Shown in pieces: positions 54,782-64,000 of a stretch of DNA of 64,000 nucleotides; within the stretch, counting starts at the first letter, position 1; each line of letters opens with the position of its first letter. The DNA is taken from assembly GCA_032191485.1 (NCBI GenBank), contig JAVDOI010000012.1, forward strand, positions 11,594,635 to 11,658,634. Direction: 5' to 3'. The notes beneath the pieces were generated by a model, which did not search any database, was not told the origin of the DNA, and saw only the letters and a program-made list of their open reading frames with translations. A program made the position numbers and the translations under genes. The DNA comes from Leptoclinus maculatus. Lineage: Eukaryota > Chordata > Actinopteri > Perciformes > Stichaeidae.

Positions 54782-57096
54782 TAGCCCCTTCAATGTTGAA
54801 TCACAGGGTTGTTTTTTGGAGGTTTTTTTTGGGAAGAGATAGCACAACTTTGATATCTGACGTCTCTTCTTGGTTCCCTTGTCATTAATGGATAAACAAT
54901 TCCTGCACGTGGGCTAAATCAGGTCAATCCTTTGTCAAATCACTCCTCCGTCACTTCAAACCCAGCTTTTTACAGCCAGCACTTTCTGTAGCATGCTGTT
55001 ATCACATGCACACAAATTTACAGCGTCCACATTAAGTTATAAAGCAACCAAGACCAAATGAAGGTGCAGCTTAGCTTTGAGTGTCTGCAGGGAGACCCAA
55101 AGTGATAAGTGGTTTTACTGAAGTACTTTACTGTGCAACGTTCAAGGTGGTTTACTTGAGTATTTCCACTTTATGCTACTTTATACTAACACTACATTTC
55201 AGAGGGGGAGTTCACTACATTTATCTGAGAGCCATGGGTGGGTTAGAAGACAGTGGGCCACAGCGTCTTCTACATAAGTGTCTGGACATTTAGCAGGTGA
55301 AGCAGAACTATCAGGTGTTAAAAAAATGCAACTGAACTTCAGTGTTAAGTTAACATCTGAGATGAAGAGTCTGTCAAAAAGCTTCCTGTCACAGCAAATC
55401 CAGACTTAGGTTCCTCTGCACAGATATTATACAAAACATTATACAAAATATAACAGGAAACCATCAAAGAAAGCCTGAGATACAGGTAATATTTTCTGCT
55501 GTAAGACTGATTTAAGTTAATCATTGTACAACCCTGCATTATATACTGCAGGGTGGAATTAAAAAATAAACATATGGTAGATTAGATTCTTAACATTAAA
55601 AGAGTCTGATCAGGAGCAAAACACACATGACATCCCAACGTTTAACACTGTGACTAACATTCACTTACAAAAAACACAAATTCATTAATGCTGACAGCTA
55701 AATTCCCTTTTTGCAAGATTTTACTTACAACACATATGATCAATTTACAACCTGTGATACATTATGATAGATGAAACTCCCCAACAACATATAGTGTTAC
55801 ATTAGAATGCTTCTTACACGTAAATGCCTTATATGTAAATGTCTGACTTCTGTTAAATTTGATTGCAGGACTGTTACTTGCAACAAAATAGTTTTACAGT
55901 GTTATTGCTATGATGTTAAACTTCTTCCACTTCAGGAAACCCACGAGTCAGATCATATCAGTCCGTCACATTCAGACCCACTTCCATGTATAATACGACG
56001 CTGGTAAATCTGACTTAATTCCAGCATAATTAACAGAGGAAATAACTCTTGCTAAAGCAAAGTGATGCCTTTATGTAAAAGACTTCATTGTTTGTGAAAA
56101 GTGCTGACCCAAAAGCTCAACTCTTGTTGTTGGGAAGGCAGCTGCATTTTTAAGGTTTATTTTAGAAAAATATGAAGGATATATTCATCAGTAGGAATGG
56201 AACCTGATTTATTATTAAAGGTATTTTCAGTAGTTCTTCGTCATAAACATGTCTAGAAGAGCTTCGACTGTAAATCAAAACTCAATCAAAACCCAAATGA
56301 TGTATTATTCCCAACCAGGAGTATTACTTGCAGCTCAGCAGATTTGAGAAAATATGAATGATAATGGTAATAAATACAGTCTATATAAGTAAATGTGTGT
56401 GTTTAGGAGAAAAATAACCACAAATAGGGTCACAAATTGGTGTGAGGCTGATCTTTAGTATATCTATTGTCACAATAACTAACAAACTATAGGATATGAT
56501 AGGCAGACTGCGGAGCACGTAGAAAATAATGTATTCAGAATTTATAACTAAATGTAACAGTTAAATAGATACAGATGCAAATTTGACCTGCTTAAAAAAC
56601 ATAAAGAGCCAAAACATTGACAATTCAGGGATCATTATGGCTAATGTGTAAATGTTTAGTATCAACTTATACGCATTTGGAACATGACGTGTGATGATGA
56701 AAAGTTTTGCAGGGTTAAATTATAAAACTAGTTTAAAGGAATATTTCACTGAATAGAAGGCTATAAGAAAATATGTATTTATCCATGCACTTATTAGTGT
56801 AATTCATTTAGAAAATCTGAATGTTTGTGGCCATGTTTTCAATTTTTAAGATGCGTTGATAATTATTTGTACTAATATTTATATGAGTAGTTCTATGAAG
56901 TATTTAATACATTGATAACAACTAAAGATGTTTTGCAACTATATTTTAATGGGTTATAAAAAACATTTATACTTCTTATTGAGGCTACGTGGACAATTTA
57001 AATAATTAAATTATGATTGGAGTTTTTAGCAGCAGTTCATGGCGACAGACTATTTACAGGTGTTTGAGCGTACTAGAGACCAGCGTTGGTTAATAC

Positions 57097-57132
57097 AACA
57101 CACACACACGCACACACACACACACACACACA
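57097..57132 (+). repeat. (CA)n microsatellite
   Basis: About 17 CA units with one CG interruption. Confidence 0.95.
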
Positions 57133-58769
57133 ATGGTCAAAATATATTTAATTGATTCATAGATTCTTTTGGACCTAAATCCTTTGAATATTCACAACAA
57201 CTCCATCTGCTTGTAAATGCAACAGAGGTCCAGTAAGTGGACCATAAATTAGAATTGTTTTCATCAAACTACTGAATCTGAGCACATATATGAACATATA
57301 TAAAGCCATCTGTGAATGATTTAGATTATATAATCATAAATCATTACGTGTCATTACAGTTATACTGTGATATCAATCATTCAGTAACAGTTAATGTGCC
57401 AGTTATGGATGCTTTACATGAGGAGTTATAACTTTTGACAAATACATTACACATTATAATGCGTTATTAACTATTCATCAAGTGTTTACAAATGCTTATA
57501 ATGCTAAAGCGACATGTTACTTTTTCATCAACTATTTACCGTTTTTTGGGTGGTTTTCTTACATATGTGACTTTTTTTAACACACTCCTGAATCCTGAAT
57601 TCAATTGTTTTCAAAAAAGAAATGATCTGCTTGCACAAAGTGTTCAACTCCACATGTCACACAGCAAACAGTAGACTTGTATTTGAAGAGAAAGTGCCAG
57701 TACATAGCAGTAGGTCAACGATCCTGAGTTCAAGCCGGACCTCAGAAGCAGTAAACCCCACGTAGGTGAACCTGTTAACCATGCACTCATATTATACTGG
57801 GGGCTAATAAAAGTATTTTTATTCAAGCAGGCAGACTCCATAACATTCCCGGGGGCTCCTGCTTGATACTGAGATGATCTGTTTGATGATCATATTGACA
57901 AAAACCCCTCTTAATCCCATCAGAAATGAAAGTAGAAGTGATCAACCTGTGATTAAACATACAGAAACTATTCATTTCACTCTGTCATAGAATTAGATTA
58001 GAATCTTTAACAACCTGATTAACTCAGTCAGGCTGAAAGAGTCATGATCAGAAAATGATTAGCATCTTCTTTACACACTAACAGATGATTATTCTGCATC
58101 AAACTCTGTAGCTCGGTCACACCATGTTGTTTCACTTGTGTGTACAGAGGTCGTGCATTACAACATTTCTGCATGTTCGATCCGTACTGCTCGTCTGCAA
58201 TGCCCATATTTGCTCAAGAAGTGTGCTGATTATTTCAAAGCAGTAAGCAGAGGAGGAGGGGGGGCTATGAATGAGTGACTCAGAGAAAATCTTATCTTCC
58301 TCGTCATTAAAGTGCTTTTATCGCTGCTCCCATCTTAAATTTCTGTGAACTCCTCAAGGAACAGTCGTATATACGGGACTATAAAGTATAATCTGTGGTT
58401 ATAGCTTTCTTAATCACAAACTGACAAACTGTTCTGATGTGTTGGATAGAGATTCTCCCATAGTTTGTCTTTGCATACTGTACCTACATTCCTGGCTGGA
58501 TTGACACATGCAAGAGGCTATAAAATACAAAGATCTGAACAGAATAAAGTTAAAGATGCTGTTCATTCTCATGTCAAATTCTAATGTGACCATATTTATG
58601 ATACAAAACCACAAAGTGTGAAGTTCTGCTGAAGACAAAACGTTCAGCTTCTGCTGTTATCTGGAAATAAAATGTGTTCAGAAATCTATAGCCTGTCTCA
58701 ATATTTAATATTCTAAAAGTAAAAGCTTTTTGATTTGGAGGAATAAGCCGCATTTTACTCCCTTTCTTG

Positions 58770-59520
58770 CAGAGTAAGATGAGCAGTCCTTTCAGGTTAA
58801 AATATCTCAACAAATATTGGATGGATTGCCATGTAAGTTTGGACATTTGTGGTTCCCACACAATGAATCCTGGTGACTTTGGGCGCCACCATGAGATTGA
58901 CAATCAAGACTGGAAACAAGGGGAAACAGCTAGCCTGGTCCTACAGGTAACAAAATAATAATCCCCCTACCAGCACCTCTAAAGCTCATTAATCGTGTTT
59001 GTTTAATCCAAACAAAAACCGAAGTGAAAAACATTGTGTTGTGGTTTTACTGCAGCTAGCTGTTTCTGCCTGTTTTCTGTCTTTGTGCTAAGCTAAGCTA
59101 ACCGGCTGCTGGTTAGGCATGGTAGTGGTGTCAATCTTGTCATCTAACTCTCGGTTTTGAGTGTAACGCATCTATTGGATGGATTACCATGTTATTTTGT
59201 ACAGACATGTTCCAATCAGGATGAAATGTAGGCTATCAGTTTTTAATCTAGCGGCATCATCAGGTCAATTCTTTCAATTTTTTTTATATTTTTAAATCTT
59301 TGGTTTGTGACAACATACCTGGAAACCCCAGAGGAACTTTATTTAAAGCTAATTAGCAAATCCTAGCATGCTAACTCGTTACGCTAACTATGGTAAACAT
59401 GGTAACATATTATCAGTTAGCATGTTAGCATTGCCATTGTGAGCATGTCAGCATGCTGACGTCAGCTTGTATCTCAACTCTGCCTAAGTATAGCCTGCTA
59501 TAGACTTGTTAAGCATACCA
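58770..59520 (+). repeat. composite of two teleost dispersed repeats
   Basis: One repeat ('caacaaatattggatggatt' ... 'ttagcatgttagcattgcca' ... 'gctatagacttgtt') appears interrupted at about 58895-59165 by another ('ggaaacaaggggaaacagct' ... 'gctaagctaagctaaccggc'). The phrase 'attggatggatt' on both sides of the inner repeat (58818 and 59174) supports nesting or tandem arrangement. Confidence 0.65.
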
Positions 59521-62212
59521 TGAACTTTCTGCAAAAACAGATTTGACAAAATAAGATAAGAACACGGAAATAATACATAAGTGTTTTCATCCTGTGTCAT
59601 GCTTCAGTTTCATGCATAAAACATAATTTATTTTATTTTATTTTCCAATGTGGTTAATATATTTTATTTAGTTTTTCTTCTTGTTTGTGTGTGTGTGTGT
59701 GTGGTGAATATTTTTATTTAGTGTGTTATGTGTTTATGGCAGAATAAAATCAAATCATATTTTCTTATTGTGATGTTTGTGAGCACAACATAAATAGGTG
59801 AAAAGCTGCTATTCATGCTGAAGCACTTTGTTAATGGCTGCAGCTGACAACAAATGCCTGACATTTAGCTGTTAGATACCTGCTAAATACTGGCCGATCA
59901 CAGTGCTGTCTTATAATCAGTCACCCAAACTCCTGCCCCGGGGCTAAAAGTCAAAGGATCGCTGAGACCTGATGTAACACTTGTGATTCTCCCCTTTGAA
60001 ACTCCAGTTTGTGAACAAAGTCCTGTCTATCTTCTGAATAGGAATCTCCGACCACTGACCAAACTCCATTTGCAACCACAGCCTATTTGTACCTTCTCCC
60101 CAATGACTACATTTCATTTTCCCAAGTCCGATCTCAAAGGCAGGCGGCAGGGAAGCAACATAGTAAAAATCAAAATGACACGAACCAGCAGCTGGGAGGA
60201 AAAGACAATCATGGTGGCCTGGAAGCGTTAATAAGATGTGGAATATACACTGTCTGTGGACTTATTTTGTTTCTTTCTAAGAGAGCTGCACCACAGGGGA
60301 AATGTGAGTGTTTGTAAAGCACCATCCAGGAGCGCGATGATGTTGATAAGAGTAAAACAGAAGGAGACAATGTGCTGGCTGCAGCATATTTGAGGCTGCT
60401 GCTCTGCTCTCCTGCAGTAGATGGAGGAGATAGGTGAGTAGAGTGTCATGGCAAAGACCTTGTCAACAGATAACTATCTGCAAATAACACAGCTTATGCA
60501 AGCCCCTGTGGCTGACCGCAGGAATATCATATTTTATTTGCCATTACTTTCGTTGCTTCCAGTGACACTGATTGATTCATTTTTGTCAAGATCCAATTGC
60601 TTTTTTTTTTTAAATCCTAGTGTTATGTTAGTGTGTTTAATCTGACAAATTGTGTCAGACCTTTCTCCTGCTTTTATAGTGGAAACTACTTTTGGACAGT
60701 CCTGTTTAATAGCTTATTTAAAAATGTTCTTGTCAAATAAAAACCTTTTATATCTCCAGTTATGTCTTCACAGGCCTACAAACTCAAAACCATCCTCTGT
60801 AGTGGTGTACGGTGTGTTAAAACGACAAATGTAATTATGTATGTAATCAGGTTACCAAACAGATCTTTGAAGAGGCCTTTCCGTGTTATTTAAAAAGATA
60901 AAAATGTACTGTCAAATGTTTTTGATACCTCTTCAGCGATATAACCTGACTTTTTAACTGTGTTTTATAAAGATGGTTTCAATAAATTGAAAATGGAAAG
61001 ACATTGAAATCAGTGCTTTTCTCTGAAAGAACAGAAGAGTTGACATATTGTCCTCACCCACGATGACTCTTTGGTCTCACGGTTTAGATAAATGGCTATT
61101 GCCTAGTTGCTCAGTATCTCATAATATTATTGGGTGACAAAATACATGAAGGAATTATTCAGTAGGAGAAGGATAATATAACACTAAGATTTGTTAGGTT
61201 GCTTTTCATACTAGTGTGACTCTGTATTTGTGTCTAAAATATCCGTAACAACGATTTACAGTGCATTTCTTTATATGAATTAACTTTTGTTAAGTGCACA
61301 ACTTTCTAATTCTCATGCAAAAACAAATATTTCTCCCCGTCACATATTTACTGTTAAGGCCAAAATAACCCTTCGAAACATCAAATTTGTAATGTTTCAA
61401 GCTGAAGAAAATATTCTCAAGATAAAATCTTTAATCTACAAAAACAGGTTTCATCTTGTTACATATCTAGTCAGACTGAAAAACTCTAGTAGCCTCTGTG
61501 CCACTAAATAAGTAAACAATTGCATCAATAAACACGAAGACCCATGCAAGACGTAAATCAATCACAGTTTGTGATAAGGCTCTGTAATCATTAACTCTGT
61601 TTTGCTGAGAATTCATTTTGACTGCTGGCCCAATCACCTCTGTCAGCAGCTCTGCTCTGAGCACTTTTATCTCTCTGATCCTCCATAAGGTCCTTCAGTC
61701 AGCAGCCAATCAATAGACATTTAACCTCCACCGCTTGAATAACAAGGCACTAAATATTTAGGGAATCAACCTTATCCTGTCAGTGCACTAGGCCTAAATC
61801 AAAAAGGACTTCATCCAAAATTAAAACTGATTAACACATTTGAAGACATTCCTAAATATTTGTAATTTTACTTAACTCAAGAATTTAAACATATTACAAA
61901 TCATCTGCTGACTGTATCAGTAACACTGACGCCTCCTTACATTTTGGGGGGACAGTTTCAACACTCCATCAGCTCATTTTTCCTCATTAATTTATTGCTG
62001 TCTTTCTACCCTCTGAGGTCACATGCTGCTCTCTTCTGGTCACGTTCTGTTTGAACAAACCAACTCTGTGGTCCGATCCCACTATCGTTTTTTATTTCAA
62101 CGTCACAGGCCAGTCAACAGCGGTGGAGGAAATTATCCAAATCCTTTTTCTTGATAAAAAAGAAGCAACACCACAGTAAAAGAAGACAAGGAATACTCCT
62201 ATATAGACCTCT
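59521..62212. other. hnf4a distal upstream flank, no exon recognised
   Basis: A short (TG)n tract lies at about 59687-59703 and a poly-T run at about 60601-60611. The segment 61600-61700 is repeat-free. No protein-like frame. Confidence 0.5.
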
Positions 62213-62836
62213 GCAGTGGTGTATTCAGATCCTATACTTAAGTAAAAGTAGCAATATGCAATATTAAAATACTCCGTTACAAGTAAAAATCCAGCATGCA
62301 TTGAAAATGTCACTTCAGGAAGCGCAAGCATTGTCAACAAAATTCCCTTAAAGTATCTAAAGTAAAAGTACTCATGATGCAGAAAAAAAACTATATGATC
62401 CGTTTGATGGTAATATAATATTTTTGGGTTATTTCTATGTTAACTTAATGTTAACTATATATGAAGATGAGATTTGTAAGTTGTATTTTAATGTTGTAGA
62501 TGATTAAGGTGGAGTTAAATTAAACTACATTATAAACAGTTGAGTACTTTCATCTGTAACAGTCCATCATATTTTATGTGCTCATCAGAGGTATTGCATA
62601 TGAAAATATGTTTCACCTAAATCTGTCAGATAAATGTGGTGGAGTAAAAAGTACAATATTCTTCTCTGAAATTGAAAAGTATCAAGTAGCATGAAATTGA
62701 AATACTCAAGTTCAATTATAAATAAGTTCAGTACATTAGTTAATGTACTTTGTTCCTTTTCACCACTAAGTTAAGTGTCTCAAAATCATACCCGAGTCTG
62801 GTACTTGAGTGTACTAGTTACTTTCTACCACTGCCA
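62213..62836. mobile_element. putative DNA element fragment with CAGTGGT ends
   Basis: Bounded by 'gcagtggtgtattcagatcc' and 'ctttctaccactgcc', and filled with 'aagtaaaagtactcatgatg'-type sequence. It is related to the family at 46549-47552. No target-site duplication was found. Confidence 0.6.
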
Positions 62837-63342
62837 GTCAGGCAACATGAAATCACTACTTACTACTGCCATCATGTGGACACATAGCACACAAAGTCTA
62901 CATTCAATTCACTGTTCAGTTAACTAGCCTCGAGCTAAAAGTTTAATTTACAAACAGATGAATCGCTGAATTATTCTGCATCCAAAATATTCATCTCATA
63001 GAATCCAATAATTGGGGTTGTCAAGATATTGTAACCAAATATACATGAAATATTTTCCTTAATTAACCAGCTCTTGTAAACAGTCAAAATTCAAAGCTTT
63101 CCTCTCTCAAAACACCTGAAACAACACATTTCTTTTGAATGATTCAAGCAGCAGTAAACCAAAATCACCCAGTTCCATAGTATACATTTTCACATCAGCA
63201 CTGCTTTCAGTCAGTTAGCTTCCAGCAGCTTTACTTCCACAACTCCACGGTTTTAACGCACAAACAGCAGCTTGTTGTTCGCCCTCGATTCTGGAATAAT
63301 CTGCCTGACTCTCAGAGCTCTCTCTGCCTCCGTTACGTTTAC

Positions 63343-63465
63343 CTGGGTCGGTGAAGTGCAGCGTCCCATTCTGGCCATACATCCCTCTGAAGGCCGAGCC
63401 CTGACAGCTGAGTGAAGGCCCATGAGCCTCAGCGGCTCTCTCAGGCCCGGCCAGGCTGAGACAGC
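63343..63465 (-). other. candidate exon; possible distal (P2-like) first exon of hnf4a
   Basis: On the minus strand an open frame ends at a strong donor, GACCCAG|GTAAAC after 63343, in phase 1, the phase hnf4a exon 2 needs. From ATG at 63382 it reads MYGQNGTLHFTDP plus one base. A good acceptor-like sequence, TTCTCCTCCCAG, ends at 63466, so an internal 123-bp exon of some other gene is an alternative. It does not resemble the human P2 exon (MVSVNAPLGAP). Confidence 0.35.
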
Positions 63466-64000
63466 CTGGGAGGAGAAGCAGGGCCGCTGTTACTGGATAG
63501 TGCTGTTTGCCGGGGCCACCGGGCCGGTGTAAGGGCCCACAGCACATAGGGATAATCCCCCTAATGCCTGTCACAATGAGATTTGATTGGAGACTTGAAC
63601 ACCCGGATTAATAGTGTCAAGTGAACAGCGTGTAATAGGTACCCTCCAAACAGGCCAAATGTTGGGTTTTCTGCCTCTGTTTAACACCAGATAGGCACAT
63701 CTCGATCATATTTTTATTACAGTACAGATTCAATTTCACTTCATTAGCTGAGTGATTTATTCACCAGGACGCTGTTGCTTTTATATAACAAGTATACTAC
63801 TTTCTATACAGCTAGGCTACTTTGTAATTTTAATCTTATAGTAAATTACTTCAGAGATCAAGTTCATGTCACACATTACTGCTGCTGTTACTATCTGATC
63901 ATATGGTGACTCTGGCTTAACTCTGGTGGCTAAAGGGAAAGGAAAGCACCTCGCCATGGACACAGTCAGAGATTTTATTACTACAGTAAATGAAACAAAG
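63466..64000. other. flank, nothing certain
   Basis: No coding exon recognised. If 63343-63382 is a first exon, its promoter would lie here. Confidence 0.4.

Larger units (their letters stand above)
54464..58760. other. hnf4a upstream flank, no exon recognised
   Basis: Includes the P1 flank, a repeat fragment at about 55105-55220 ('ttactgaagtactttactgt' type) and a (CA)n tract (57097-57132). About 58190-58340 is repeat-free, with a TGAGTGACTCAG AP-1/MAF-like motif, and could be regulatory. Confidence 0.5.

Noticed and set aside
62092..62340. 82-codon minus-strand frame with a hydrophobic centre
   Set aside because: It falls inside the CAGTGGT-ended repeat, whose sequence recurs elsewhere in non-coding positions.

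Overview
The window is nuclear DNA from a ray-finned fish, most likely a percomorph-type teleost. Four vertebrate genes are split into short exons with GT/AG borders. The introns and spacers are AT-rich and hold microsatellites, dispersed repeats of the kind common in teleost genomes, one tRNA-derived SINE and two complete-looking non-autonomous DNA transposons. There are no operons, ribosome-binding sites, CRISPR arrays or viral genes.

Layout, left to right. (1) 1-13138, + strand: ada (adenosine deaminase), exons 2 to 11. Exon 1 is not visible and probably lies upstream of the window. (2) 15016-16740, - strand: pkig (protein kinase A inhibitor gamma), two coding exons, convergent with ada. 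Its 5' noncoding exons were not found. (3) 16741-43175: about 26 kb with no recognisable coding exon, presumably pkig 5' introns and/or intergenic DNA. It carries a 1161-bp hAT-type element (24576-25736), a 1335-bp element (25846-27180), a perfect palindromic estrogen-response-element sequence inside a dispersed repeat, and many old repeat fragments. (4) 43176-46497, - strand: ttpal (alpha-tocopherol transfer protein-like), five coding exons giving 345 aa, plus a probable noncoding first exon and promoter near 47.9-48.0 kb. (5) 50031-54463, - strand: hnf4a (nuclear receptor HNF4-alpha), ten coding exons giving 454 aa. (6) 54464-64000: upstream flank of hnf4a, with an HNF1-like site near the first exon and a candidate alternative first exon ending at 63343.

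The order hnf4a-ttpal-(serinc3)-pkig-ada, with relative orientations, is that of human 20q13.12 apart from SERINC3, of which no trace was recognised. The four proteins do not form one pathway: ada is purine salvage, pkig inhibits PKA, ttpal is a CRAL-TRIO lipid carrier and hnf4a is a liver/gut/kidney transcription factor. They are linked by old conserved synteny. All exon joins were checked by reading frame and splice phase, and exon lengths of ada match those I recall for the human gene except exons 6 and 9, which differ by one codon.

No wholly new biological system was found. The best leads are the in-frame alternative 5' splice site in hnf4a exon 9, the possible distal hnf4a first exon, the hairpin in ada intron 6, and the two mobile elements with intact target-site duplications.
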